64,000 nt of DNA, taken from the NCBI RefSeq assembly GCF_018332695.1, contig NZ_BOQN01000065.1:1-64000 (forward strand), in the 5' to 3' direction. The first letter of the stretch is position 1. Each line of letters begins with the position of its first letter. The stretch comes from Paractinoplanes toevensis. GTDB taxonomy: Bacteria > Actinomycetota > Actinomycetes > Mycobacteriales > Micromonosporaceae. Under the pieces are notes generated by a model, which worked only from the letters and a program-made list of their open reading frames with translations, was not told the DNA's origin and made no database searches. Shown here in pieces: positions 24,910-32,877 of the stretch. The translations under genes and the position numbers were made by a program.

Positions 24910-25794
24910 GTGATTGCGACCGTGAAGCGAGAACTGCTGGTCCGGCATCTGGAGGCGTGGGCTCCGGCCGCGCTGCACCGCGGGCGGCGGGTGACCTACG
25001 CGCACGGCTTCGCCGATGCGGACGGTGGGGAATCGGCCGAGGCGGCGGCCCGGGTGCTGGTCGAGCAGACCGATTTCGTACGCGGCCGCGAGCTGTCCAT
25101 GCTGCTGGTCGGCGAGCAGGCGGACGGCGTACGGGAAAGGCTTGTCTCGGTTGTGGGTGCCGCGGCACTGACCGTTCTCGCGGTGTCCGGCGGCACCGAC
25201 GCGCGGCTCGCGGTCGCGCTCAAGGCGGCCGGTGCTCACCGCGTACCGCTGCTGGGTTTTCTTGATGCGAGCGCGAGCGAGCCGCCCGCGCCGGCCACCG
25301 TGGCCGCCTTGGCGGTGGGCAAGCCGGCGGAGTTTCTGCTGGTGCTGCCGCCCGGCACGGAGGTCGATCCGTATCGCGAGGGCTGGCCGCTGTGCGCGTC
25401 GGTGGAGCTGGCCACCGGGGAGGAGCCGGGGGAGTTGCTGGTCTTCGGAACCACGTCGGGCAAGAGCCTCGAGGGGTTCAAGGAGGCATTGTGGGCGGTC
25501 GACGAGTTTGCCGGAGTGCGTTACCGCGACCCCGGTGACCCGGACCGGCACCTGATCGACATCTCACTCAGTCCACACCCCGGACCGCTGCGGCGTGAAC
25601 TGCTCGCCCACCTCGGCCGGGTTGGCTCGGCGACGGTGACCGAGCTGCGGACGTTCGCGCTCACGTCGACGATCTACCGGGCGGCCGACGCGACCCGGGT
25701 GCTGCACACCCTGGTCGACTCGGGGGCCGTCACCCGCCAGCCGCCGAACGGGCGACTGGGCGGGGATGTCGTGATCGGCCTGGGAGACAACTAG
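24910..25794 (+). CDS. TcmP-like (three-Cys-motif partner) Rossmann protein
   Basis: A 294-residue protein. The opening (KRELLVRHLEAWAPAALHRG then RRVTYAHGFADADGG) matches the TcmP pattern of a helix ending in a tryptophan followed by a beta-strand plus DGFAG-like loop, here degenerate as HGFAD. Later segments (PLLGFLDASASEPP, FLLVLPPG, LLVFGTTSGKSLEGFKEALWAVD) follow the same family order, ending in a winged-helix-like tail (ELRTFALTSTIYRAADATRVLHTLVDSGAV). TcmP proteins are predicted methyltransferase-like and often travel with radical-SAM-type partners, but none is seen nearby. The start is GTG; its stop overlaps the DUF4236 stop. Confidence 0.6.
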   Translation: MIATVKRELLVRHLEAWAPAALHRGRRVTYAHGFADADGGESAEAAARVLVEQTDFVRGRELSMLLVGEQADGVRERLVSVVGAAALTVLAVSGGTDARLAVALKAAGAHRVPLLGFLDASASEPPAPATVAALAVGKPAEFLLVLPPGTEVDPYREGWPLCASVELATGEEPGELLVFGTTSGKSLEGFKEALWAVDEFAGVRYRDPGDPDRHLIDISLSPHPGPLRRELLAHLGRVGSATVTELRTFALTSTIYRAADATRVLHTLVDSGAVTRQPPNGRLGGDVVIGLGDN

Positions 25795-25964
25795 CGCTTG
25801 TCCTGCTTCCAGGACAGCGGGCCGGGCAGGTCGACGCGGTGTGCGCGGGTGCGCGAGTTCCAGGACCAGCGGCCGATCTTGAAGCTCCAGGAGGAGAAAC
25901 CATTCTCCGTGAAGTTCAGGATCAGCGGCCCGAACTTCTTGCGGCTGCGGAACAGGATGGCCAT
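25791..25964 (-). CDS. Small DUF4236-type protein
   Basis: A 57-residue basic, aromatic-rich protein, MAILFRSRKKFGPLILNF at the start and GFSSWSFKIGRWSWNSRTR in the middle. The opening FRSRKxFGP and the following Asn/Ser turn resemble the short DUF4236 beta-hairpin family. The ATG at 25964 has a strong GGGAGG ribosome site; a longer start at 26000 is less likely. The last codons and stop overlap the convergent TcmP-like gene by 4 bases. Function unknown. Confidence 0.75.
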   Translation of the reverse strand: MAILFRSRKKFGPLILNFTENGFSSWSFKIGRWSWNSRTRAHRVDLPGPLSWKQDKR

Positions 25965-26028
25965 CGGTACGTCCTCCCTGGGGGTACTGGGTTGGGCCAT
26001 CGATTCCCGGTTTTGAGTTTTTGCAAAC

Positions 26029-26484
26029 TCAGCGCGGCTGCCAGGCGTCGGGACGGGTGGTGAGCTTGCGGACGTGCGCCGGCATCCGGCCGCTGATCAG
26101 CTCGGCCAGGCTCACCTCGTCGACCACCTCGCGGACCGCGGCCCGCACCGCCACCCACAGGTTGGGCAGGTTTTCGGCGGCACCTTCATATCGTGTCTCC
26201 TCCGGACGGAGACCGCGCACACCGGCGAGTGGTCCATCGACCGCTCGCAATATCTGGCCGATTGTTACGTCTCGGGGGGGCTGTGACAGGGTGTAGCCGC
26301 CTTCGGCACCTCGCTGGGCCCGGACCACACCCGCACGGCGCAGATCGGCGAGCACTGCCTCGAGGAACTTGCGGGGCATGTCCTGGTCCTGGGCAATGGC
26401 CTGGGCCGACATCAGGGATGGATAGGCCTGCGCCAAGCTGAGGGCGGCGCGGACCGCGTAATCACCACGCGCGGAGATCTGCAC
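26029..26484 (-). CDS. Rrf2-family transcriptional regulator
   Basis: A 151-residue Rrf2 regulator: N-terminal QISARGDYAVRAALSLAQAYP, winged helix with MSAQAIAQDQDMPRKFLEAVLADLRRAGVV and the wing RGAEGGYTLSQPP. The region that in IscR or NsrR carries the three cluster-binding cysteines contains none, so this member should not hold an Fe-S cluster in the usual way. The GTG start at 26484 gives the normal family start. Gene order suggests independent transcription from the AraC gene behind it. Targets unknown. Confidence 0.88.
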   Translation of the reverse strand: MQISARGDYAVRAALSLAQAYPSLMSAQAIAQDQDMPRKFLEAVLADLRRAGVVRAQRGAEGGYTLSQPPRDVTIGQILRAVDGPLAGVRGLRPEETRYEGAAENLPNLWVAVRAAVREVVDEVSLAELISGRMPAHVRKLTTRPDAWQPR

Positions 26485-26549
26485 CCACCCATCATGCCCC
26501 CTTGATGTCAACAAGCCGCACATACCCCATGGATGAATGGGAATTACGC

Positions 26550-27404
26550 TCAGTCAGGGGGTCGTCGCTGCTCGGGGATCGCGGCGTGGTTGTCCGGAGT
26601 GGCATCCGCGCGGAACTGACCGGGGCTGATCCCGACCTCGCGATGGAAGAACCGGCCGAAATTGGTCGGCTCCGGAAACCCGAGGTGGCGGCCCACTTCG
26701 GCGACCGACATCGGGGTGCAGGCGAGCAGCCGGCGCGCCTCGAGCGCGACCCGGTCGTCGACGACCTGCTTGGCGGTGCGACCGGTGACGGCCAGGCTGG
26801 CCCGGGTCAGGGTGCGCACCGAGCAGCCCATCTCCTCGGCGTAGTCCTCGACCCGGCGGCTGCGCGGATGACCCGACTCGAGCCGGCGCCGGAACCGGGC
26901 GAACGTGCGGGCCTCGGCGCCGTGCACCGGTGGCCGGCCGGCCAGCAGGGCGATGCGCAGGAGCAGCACGGCCAGTTGGTGGCGCAGCAACTCGGCGGCG
27001 AGCGGGCCGGCCCGGTGCCGCTCGCAGTCCACCGCCAGTTGGGTGAACTCGCTGATCACCGCGTCCTCGTCCTCGCCCTCCAACTGCCAGCGGGTCGGGG
27101 ATTCCGGTTGATCGGGCCAGTGGTCGCCGGCCAGCCGGCCGTCGAACGTGACGACGGAGGCGGCCAAACCGTTCGAACCCAGCTTGAGTGCCTGCCCCGG
27201 GCGGACCCAGAGCAGGGTGCCCGGCCGGCAGGTCTTCGCCTCGAAATCGACCTCGACGGTGCCGTGGCCGGCCGTAGCCAGCAGCAACGCGTGGAACGTC
27301 GGGCGCCACGGCGGCATCGGCTGGATCTCTCGCAGAACGCACGTGCCCACGCCTGCCCAGCCGGGCGGCGAGAGCGCTGTGGCGTGCGTTCTTGTTGAGG
27401 TCAT
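26550..27404 (-). CDS. AraC-family transcriptional regulator
   Basis: A 284-residue regulator. The N-terminal part is a cupin-like sensing domain (WRPTFHALLLATAGHGTVEVDF, PGTLLWVRPGQALKLG); the C-terminal 100 residues hold two helix-turn-helix units (VEDYAEEMGCSVRTLTRASLAVTG and MSVAEVGRHLGFPEPTNFGRFFHREVGISPGQFR). ATG at 27404 is selected because the in-frame extension upstream lacks domain character. No metabolic genes flank it closely, so its regulon is not evident. Confidence 0.88.
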   Translation of the reverse strand: MTSTRTHATALSPPGWAGVGTCVLREIQPMPPWRPTFHALLLATAGHGTVEVDFEAKTCRPGTLLWVRPGQALKLGSNGLAASVVTFDGRLAGDHWPDQPESPTRWQLEGEDEDAVISEFTQLAVDCERHRAGPLAAELLRHQLAVLLLRIALLAGRPPVHGAEARTFARFRRRLESGHPRSRRVEDYAEEMGCSVRTLTRASLAVTGRTAKQVVDDRVALEARRLLACTPMSVAEVGRHLGFPEPTNFGRFFHREVGISPGQFRADATPDNHAAIPEQRRPPD

Positions 27405-27535
27405 CGCGCCGACGGTAACTGCCGATGACCAACGACGCACGTGCTAAAAGGCCGCGTGACGGGAATCTGCTGGAAAACCCGGATGATTGTCCTTTGTCGG
27501 GCCTTTTGTCCGGTTGCAATTCATTGCTGTACAGA

Positions 27536-27574
27536 AAAGACCCGCGCGGACCGGCAGTGTCCGCGCGGGTCTTT
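27536..27574. terminator. Strong hairpin terminator after the ssgB gene
   Basis: A 16-bp perfect stem (left arm AAAGACCCGCGCGGAC at 27536-27551, right arm at 27559-27574) with a 7-base loop. It lies 23 bases beyond the minus-strand SsgB stop; on that strand the stem is followed by TCTG with T-rich sequence from the arm itself. Confidence 0.88.
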
Positions 27575-27596
27575 ATCTACTTGATCTACGTGCGCT

Positions 27597-28028
27597 CTAT
27601 CTTCCCGCCAGCAGGCGGTTGACCGCGGCATCGACGTCCAGATGTTCTGATTCCCGGCCGCGCGGCACCACGACATAGGTGCGACGGAGGAATCGGACGA
27701 GGACACTGCGGGGTACTTCGAACAGGGCGTTGCCGTCCGGAGACGACAGCGCCAGGGCGACGAAATCCCCCCGCGGCGTGGCCCACGGCCACACCCGGAC
27801 GTCGCCGATGCCCGCGGGCTCATCGAGCCCGGTCACGAGAAGTTCCCGTGCGAAGGACCAGCTCACGGCTTCCCCACCGGCTGATTCCGCATGGAACAAC
27901 ACGTGGACCGCATAAGGGTCGGCTGGGTCGTAGCGGAGACTGGCGCGCACGGGCAGAGCCGTGGCGTCAGGCGCTACGAGCCGCAGCGAGGTCTCGACCT
28001 CGACGGTCGTTGGACGAATGGTACTCAT
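27597..28028 (-). CDS. ssgB: SsgA/SsgB-family sporulation protein
   Basis: A 143-residue SsgA-like protein: VEVETSLRLVAPDATALPVRA, LRYDPADPYAVHVLFHAES, WSFARELLVTGLDEPAGIGDVRVWP and ALSSPDGNALFEVP are all family positions. Such proteins occur only in morphologically complex actinomycetes; SsgB recruits FtsZ to division sites in sporulation septation. The overall match to the SsgB type is good, but actinoplanetes may carry several paralogues, so the symbol is less certain than the family. ATG at 28028 with a GGGGGAG site. Divergent from the PGPGW protein; a strong terminator follows. Confidence 0.85.
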   Translation of the reverse strand: MSTIRPTTVEVETSLRLVAPDATALPVRASLRYDPADPYAVHVLFHAESAGGEAVSWSFARELLVTGLDEPAGIGDVRVWPWATPRGDFVALALSSPDGNALFEVPRSVLVRFLRRTYVVVPRGRESEHLDVDAAVNRLLAGR

Positions 28029-28305
28029 GGACGAACTCCCCCCGGCACCGCTGCGAGGCTGGTGAACCCCGCGTTTCCCATACTCAGGTGATCCCTGTCG
28101 TTACGCTCCGCCATACGCTGATCTCACCCAGTAGTGGGAAGACGGTTCCGAAAACCCTTTCGCACAAGACGTAAAGCGATATCTTGTACTGTTCTGCCCC
28201 AAGTACTCGGTTCCGCCCGGCGTCGGGTGGTCCAGCAGTTGACTTACTCCGGTAACGTCCATTCCTCCCGGGTAGTGACGGGGACTCGGGACACTGGGGG
28301 ATGAA
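28029..28305. promoter_or_regulatory. Divergent promoter region between ssgB and the PGPGW protein gene
   Basis: A 277-base gap with lower GC than neighbouring genes, which is usual for a regulatory interval serving two outward-facing genes. No operator palindrome longer than 10 bases was seen. Exact promoter elements could not be assigned. Confidence 0.4.
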
Positions 28306-28707
28306 ATGAGCACGAAAGCGGACGAAGATCGGGCACCGATGGGCGTTTTGGACAAGATCCGGGCGAACCCCACCGGTCGTCTTGCCCTCAAGATCGGAAT
28401 TGGCGTGCTGGGCGGCCTCGTGGTCGCCGTCGGGATCGTCCTGATCCCCTTCCCCGGGCCTGGCTGGGCGATCGTGATCCTCGGCCTGGCGATCTGGGCC
28501 GTCGAATTCGCCTGGGCCAAGAATCTGCTCGAGTTCACCAAACGTCACGTCAAGGCCTGGACCAGTTGGATCGGCCGGCAGAGCCTCGGGGTGCGCGCGA
28601 TCATCGGCGTGGTCGGGATGATCTTCGTCGCCGCCATCGTCTGGGTGTCGGTGAAGCTGAGCTTCGGCATCGACCTGATCCAGGAGGCACGCGACTGGCT
28701 GAGCTGA
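28306..28707 (+). CDS. TIGR02611-type membrane protein with PGPGW motif
   Basis: A 133-residue protein with about three membrane helices. The signature PFPGPGWAIVILGLAIW lies between the first two spans; the flanking RANPTGRLALKIGIGVLGG and WIGRQSLGVRAIIGVVGM match actinobacterial members. The ATG at 28306 follows a GGGGGATGAA stretch. Function is unknown. It precedes the tRNA-Val gene. Confidence 0.85.
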   Translation: MSTKADEDRAPMGVLDKIRANPTGRLALKIGIGVLGGLVVAVGIVLIPFPGPGWAIVILGLAIWAVEFAWAKNLLEFTKRHVKAWTSWIGRQSLGVRAIIGVVGMIFVAAIVWVSVKLSFGIDLIQEARDWLS

Positions 28708-28714
28708 CCCCGGA

Positions 28715-28742
28715 TTGGCAACCCGGTGGCGCCGTCTAGTAC
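28715..28742 (+). promoter_or_regulatory. Putative promoter of the tRNA-Val gene
   Basis: TTGGCA at 28715-28720 and TAGTAC at 28737-28742, separated by 16 bases, resemble -35 and -10 hexamers and end 17 bases before the tRNA. Confidence 0.45.
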
Positions 28743-28759
28743 AGTCTGTCTGCAGTTGA

Positions 28760-28831
28760 GGGCGATTAGCTCAGCGGGAGAGCGCTCCGTTCACACCGGA
28801 GAGGTCACTGGTTCGATCCCAGTATCGCCCA
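28760..28831 (+). tRNA. tRNA-Val (anticodon CAC)
   Basis: A full cloverleaf can be folded: acceptor GGGCGAT paired with ATCGCCC, D-stem GCTC/GAGC, anticodon stem CTCCG/CGGAG around TTCACAC (anticodon CAC), T-stem ACTGG/CCAGT around TTCGATC, discriminator A. The 3' CCA is not fully encoded. The 3' half recurs at 34406, marking this tRNA as a likely integration target. Confidence 0.97.
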
Positions 28832-29030
28832 CCCTCGTTTCACCAGCTCAGAGGCCTGTTGCCAGAATCTTGGTAACGGGCCTTTCACGTATTGCTCGTT
28901 ACATTGGGAGCAAAATGGGAGCGCAAGATCATGTCGGGTCTGAGGTGCCTACGACTGTGACACCCGGGCTGGTCGGCGTCGGCTATGAGGGGCTGACGGT
29001 CGGCGAGTTGGTGGCCCGGCTCAGGGATCT
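28786..29030. repeat. Direct repeat copy A: tRNA-Val 3' half, terminator, DUF488 5' end
   Basis: This segment is matched at about 34406-34642. The tRNA part is nearly identical (one mismatch in about 47 bases); the terminator and the first DUF488 codons are recognisably homologous but more diverged. The pair brackets about 5.6 kb of mosaic DNA and resembles left and right ends of an integrated element. Confidence 0.8.
28852..28883 (+). terminator. Terminator after tRNA-Val
   Basis: A 13-bp stem, arms at 28852-28864 and 28871-28883 with two G-U pairs and a GAATCT loop, followed by TT. A diverged copy with a compensating pair change exists at 34471-34504. Confidence 0.8.
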
Positions 29031-29550
29031 GGGAGTGACCCGGCTGGTGGACGTTCGGCTGACGCCGATTTCGCGGAAGCCGGGGTTGAGCAAGACGGCA
29101 CTCGGCCGTGAGCTGGCCGCGGCGGGCATCGTCTATGAGCATCGGCGGGAGTTGGGTAACCCGAAGTCGAACCGGGCGGGTTTCGCGTCCGAAGGTCTGC
29201 AGCGAGCGGACGCGCGCCGGCGGTATGTGGGGCTGCTGGGTGGCGTCGAGGCGAGTGGTGCTTTGGATGCGCTGACGGAGGCTGGGCGTCTGGAGCGGGT
29301 GGCTGTTCTCTGTTTTGAGGCCGAGCAGGACCGTTGTCACCGTGATGTGGTGCTGGCGCAGGCCCAGCGACGGCTCACGGGCGGGCCAGCACCAAACGCC
29401 GAGCACGCTGAGGACGTGTGCGCGTTTGGCTTGACTGCCGACGTAGACGGCGACGTCACGGCTGGGCGCGCATATCTCGTCGAGGATTCTGCCGCGGATG
29501 GCCTGGATCAAGGGGTCGCAGGTCCGAATCCTGTCAGCCCGACAAAATAA
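28915..29550 (+). CDS. DUF488-family protein with an abnormal C-terminal extension
   Basis: About 211 residues. The first 150 residues are a DUF488 domain: GVGYEGLTVGELVARLRDLG, VTRLVDVRLTPISRKPGLSK, YEHRRELGNPKSNR and the late VLCFEAEQDRCHRDVVL. Start is uncertain (ATG at 28915 or GTG at 28945). The last 55 residues are not family-like; the final codons run through a tRNA-Pro 3' remnant, so the natural end of the gene was probably replaced by integration or rearrangement. A second, truncated DUF488 start lies at about 34585. Function unknown. Confidence 0.75.
   Translation: MGAQDHVGSEVPTTVTPGLVGVGYEGLTVGELVARLRDLGVTRLVDVRLTPISRKPGLSKTALGRELAAAGIVYEHRRELGNPKSNRAGFASEGLQRADARRRYVGLLGGVEASGALDALTEAGRLERVAVLCFEAEQDRCHRDVVLAQAQRRLTGGPAPNAEHAEDVCAFGLTADVDGDVTAGRAYLVEDSAADGLDQGVAGPNPVSPTK
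29507..29543 (+). repeat. tRNA-Pro 3'-end remnant (attachment-site-like)
   Basis: The sequence GTCGCAGGTCCGAATCCTGT followed by CAGCCCGAC reproduces the T-arm and acceptor 3' strand of an actinobacterial tRNA-Pro(GGG): T-stem GCAGG/CCTGT, loop TCCGAAT, acceptor CAGCCCG, discriminator A. No 5' half is present, so this is a fragment. It lies within the DUF488 frame and just before a hairpin. Confidence 0.75.
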
Positions 29551-29554
29551 GGCC

Positions 29555-29580
29555 GGTGACCTGCGGAAACGCAGATCACC
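29555..29580 (+). terminator. Hairpin terminator after the tRNA-Pro remnant
   Basis: An 11-bp stem with one mismatch (GGTGACCTGCG against CGCAGATCACC) and a GAAA loop, followed by GTTTTC. This is the kind of terminator expected downstream of a tRNA gene, supporting transfer of a tRNA 3' end with its flank. Confidence 0.75.
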
Positions 29581-29930
29581 GTTTTCGTTGGATCAAGACT
29601 ACTCACCGAAAACCCATCGTTTTCAAGTTCTAACGTCGCTGCGTAACCTCTCCGGCAAGACTCACGATGCCCCAGTGAAGCGGGGACCGTGCTCACGAGA
29701 GGCGGTCCGCGACCCGATGGATGCCCGCCTCGGCGCCAACGCAGGATTGCTACGGCATCGTCACTGCGAGTGATCCGCCGCACCGCCACCGCGACAGCGG
29801 TCATTTCCCCCTACTGTCCCAGCCGCGGGACGTTAGTAACCATAACGAGCAAATCGGAAATATTGGTGACTGTGATAGCCTGCCCGCCGTTTGCACCGGG
29901 ATGCCGGTCGGGCACACGGGGAGGAGCCGC
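29581..29930. other. Intergenic region upstream of the glycosidase lipoprotein
   Basis: About 350 bases without a convincing gene and with noticeably lower GC than the surroundings. It must hold the promoter of the lipoprotein gene; AT-rich sequence around 29835-29880 is the best candidate. No operator palindrome was found. Confidence 0.4.
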
Positions 29931-32381
29931 ATGCGCCGATTGCTCGCGCGGATCATTGTCTTGATCATGGCGTTGGGCGTCGCTGCCTGTGGCTTGTCGG
30001 CCTCCCCCGATCCGGTGCCGATCCCCGTTCCGGTGCCGACTTCCGATTCGGTGCCGACCCCCGATCCGTATGCGTTCACGTCCGCTGATGTCGGCTTCGT
30101 CGATGGCAGCGACCAAGAGCACCAAGTGGACCGGATCGCGGCGATGGACGCGTATGTCGGGGACAAGAAGCCGATCGTCCGCATCGACCTGTACTGGCAC
30201 CTCGTGCAGCCGGCCCGCGACGTCGCGCCGAACTGGACCAGACTGGACCGTGTGATCAACGCCGCCTACGAGCAGGGCGTTCGGGTGCTGCTGATCCTGG
30301 ACTACTCGACGAAGTGGGCCAACGGCAACCGCGGAACCAACTATTTTCCGACGGACGACGCTGCCTGGGCCGTCATCGTCCGGCAGGCGGTGGCGCACTT
30401 CGGGCCCAAGGTGCAGGCCTACGAGGTGTGGAACGAGCCGAACCTCAAACAGTTCGGTAAATACGGTGACAACAGCGTCGACGTCCGCGCCGGGCGCTAC
30501 TGGCAGCTGGCGAAGATCGCTTATCAGGAGGTGCACGCCGGCTGTCCCCAATGTGTCGTGCTGGCCGGCGGCTCGACGGGCGGCGACACCTACGAGGACG
30601 CGAACGGTGTCTGGCATGGCGACGACGAGGCGAGCGTCTGGCTGGAATGGGCCTACGAGCACGGGATGGGCGGATACCTGGACGCGGTCGCTTACCACCC
30701 CTACGCGGACTTCGACGGCGGCAACCTTCCCTCGTTTGCGAGGGACCCGTGCCAAGCCAACCGCCACCATCAATGGCACCGGTTCTGGTCCTGGTTCGGA
30801 CCGGATGACCCCAAGTGTGGCGGTCTGTCGGCCCTCCGCGAGGTGATGGTCCGCCACGGCGATGCGGGCAAGCAGATCTGGGGCACCGAGATGGGGTTCC
30901 CCAGCGATGGCTGGCGTGACCCGCAAACGCCGGAGCACGTCCGCGATGCCCTTGAGGAGGGGGTCCGGATGTGGCGGTCTCGCCCCTACGCGGGGCCACT
31001 GTTCGTCTATTCCTTCCAGGACGTCCCGACGACGGTCAAGCGCTGTAAAGCCGATCCTCACGACGTGCAGTGCCACTTCGGGCTCCGCGACAGCTACGGA
31101 AATCCCAAGGAGCCGATGTACAGCGACGTCCGCGCCGCGCTGATCGGTGACGACTGGCTGCCGACGCTCGCACCGGGCCGGTCGCTGTTCCGGGGCGCGG
31201 AGGTGAGGTCCGCGAACGGCCAGTTCACGCTGAGGATGCAGGCCGACGGCAACCTGGTGCTGTACGACCTTCGCGGTCGGGCGCCGGCGCCGATCTGGGT
31301 GCGGGGCGACCGGCGCGGGTACCGCCTTGCCAACCGGCACGACGGCAACCTGGTCCTCTACGACTACGCCAACCGGCCGCTGTGGGTTTCCAGCACCTCG
31401 GGTCGGGGCGTCTCGACAATGCGCCTGCAGGACGACGGCTCCCTGGTTTTCGGCTCCGGTGCCGGCGAGTATTGGTCGGCCGCGCCAGGCGCAACGGCAT
31501 ACCAGCACCTGGCAGGAGCACAAGCAGGAACCGACCCGTACGAAGGGTCGATGTACACCTCAGTTGGTGCCACCCAGGCCGGCGGAAGTATCTACCAAGA
31601 TATCAACAAGACCGTCAATCCCGGCGATACCGTATGCGCGGACGGCCACGTGGTGACCGAAGGCGAAGCCACCGATGGCGCCGGCACCTTCGCGCTTTTT
31701 CTTACCGGGGGCGTTGCCGAAACCTCAAACAAGAGCGTCGGCAAGCTCCCGAACGGCAATAGTTGGACGCCATTGAGCACTTGTGTCACTGCAACAAGTG
31801 GACATTCGGCCGTGCGCGTTCAGTTTTTCCCCGCTGTCGGTGGTCCGACGATTGGTGTCGATGCTGTCGACGTGCACCTCAGTGTCGCCAAGAATGGCGG
31901 CTTCAACAACGGCTTCGACAGTTGGACGGACGCCCCCGGCTCACAGCACGCCATCTATGGTCCCGGCGTCACCGGCAACAATCCCTATGAAGGGACCGGG
32001 TTCGCCGCTACCAACACCACCGTGGCTGGTGGCGGTATATACCAGGATGTCAACCTGGCCGTAAAGGCAGGGGACACCTTCTGTGGCAGCGCTCAGGTCG
32101 CTTCGCAAGGCCTGACAGAGGGTGTCGGTGGCAGTTTCGCGATATGGCTGATTGGTGGATCTCAGGTAAACTCGGTAACTACTTACGCAAACCTGCCTGG
32201 TGGTAGCGACTGGACTCCCGTCTCCACCTGCGTTACAGCGGCGACCGCGTACAGCAAACTCCGTGTGCAGTTCTATCCGGACCCGAACACCGGCGCCGTG
32301 GTCATCGACGCTGTCGATGTCCGGCAAAGCCTGGCCGTCAACGGCGGATTCAACACGCAGGGCGATTGCGTGGTCTGCTGA
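29931..32381 (+). CDS. Lipoprotein glycoside hydrolase with B-lectin and tandem C-terminal modules
   Basis: An 816-residue multidomain protein. A lipoprotein signal (LIMALGVAAC, Cys20) and a Pro/Val-rich linker are followed by a clan GH-A TIM barrel with YEVWNEPN (acid/base Glu) and WGTEMGFP (nucleophile Glu), closest in style to GH39. Residues about 415-525 form a bulb-lectin-like domain (MQADGNLVLYD, HDGNLVLYD, LQDDGSLVFG). Two homologous beta-sandwich modules follow, each with GGxIYQD, SWTPLSTCVTA or DWTPVSTCVTA and VDAVDV. A third repeat starts (NGGFNTQGDC) and is cut off by the stop. The ATG has a GGGGAGGAG site. It lies inside the tRNA-flanked segment, so acquisition is likely. Confidence 0.83.
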   Translation: MRRLLARIIVLIMALGVAACGLSASPDPVPIPVPVPTSDSVPTPDPYAFTSADVGFVDGSDQEHQVDRIAAMDAYVGDKKPIVRIDLYWHLVQPARDVAPNWTRLDRVINAAYEQGVRVLLILDYSTKWANGNRGTNYFPTDDAAWAVIVRQAVAHFGPKVQAYEVWNEPNLKQFGKYGDNSVDVRAGRYWQLAKIAYQEVHAGCPQCVVLAGGSTGGDTYEDANGVWHGDDEASVWLEWAYEHGMGGYLDAVAYHPYADFDGGNLPSFARDPCQANRHHQWHRFWSWFGPDDPKCGGLSALREVMVRHGDAGKQIWGTEMGFPSDGWRDPQTPEHVRDALEEGVRMWRSRPYAGPLFVYSFQDVPTTVKRCKADPHDVQCHFGLRDSYGNPKEPMYSDVRAALIGDDWLPTLAPGRSLFRGAEVRSANGQFTLRMQADGNLVLYDLRGRAPAPIWVRGDRRGYRLANRHDGNLVLYDYANRPLWVSSTSGRGVSTMRLQDDGSLVFGSGAGEYWSAAPGATAYQHLAGAQAGTDPYEGSMYTSVGATQAGGSIYQDINKTVNPGDTVCADGHVVTEGEATDGAGTFALFLTGGVAETSNKSVGKLPNGNSWTPLSTCVTATSGHSAVRVQFFPAVGGPTIGVDAVDVHLSVAKNGGFNNGFDSWTDAPGSQHAIYGPGVTGNNPYEGTGFAATNTTVAGGGIYQDVNLAVKAGDTFCGSAQVASQGLTEGVGGSFAIWLIGGSQVNSVTTYANLPGGSDWTPVSTCVTAATAYSKLRVQFYPDPNTGAVVIDAVDVRQSLAVNGGFNTQGDCVVC

Positions 32382-32544
32382 CTACACCAGCGTCCTGACC
32401 GCCCTGCGCGCCAGGTCCCTCTACAAAATCCTGCTGACGACAGCTCGGCAAGGAGACAGACCGGTTGCTGGCACACGACTCGGAAGGCCAGCGGCGCATC
32501 CGGATCCGGCCAGCGGTTACCCGGGAGCCTGACTCGACTCGAAC

Positions 32545-32877
32545 GGTGCTGCCATCCTTGAGCTCAGTGACGCGCGCTTACCCGGCATCGCGCGCGTTGG
32601 GCAGGCCTGCTGGTTCAGAGTACGGCCCACCGCGAACTCATTTGCCGCGTCGAGGGCGTCCCGGGGCGCGGTCGAACGGCGTTGGCGGGAGCGGCAGCTC
32701 CCCTCGCAGCAGCTGTACTTTGCCACCGTCCGCCCGGCCGAGCGCGCTGACGTCGTCGTGTACAACGATGACCCTCAGCGCCGGCCTGGGAGGAAGGACC
32801 TCGATCTGGATAGCTCGGCCCGGCCGTTGGCTACCTGTTGCGCGAGCGCAGGAACAGGATCACGACTATGGCGATAG
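32545..32877 (+). pseudogene. C-terminal fragment of a uridine kinase-like gene
   Basis: Open frame without a start. The stretch encoded from about 32644, RGAVERRWRERQLPSQQLYF followed by ATVRPAERADVVVYNDDP, matches the C-terminal part of actinobacterial uridine kinase-like proteins, where an ERRYRERYxPxQxLY segment precedes PAERADxVVDNxDP. The P-loop and most of the enzyme are missing. The part before 32640 (ILELSDARLPGIARVG) may belong to something else. Confidence 0.5.

Noticed and set aside
28915..29550. Treating the whole DUF488 frame as a normal full-length protein
   Set aside because: The last 55 residues are not family-like and run through a tRNA-Pro remnant.
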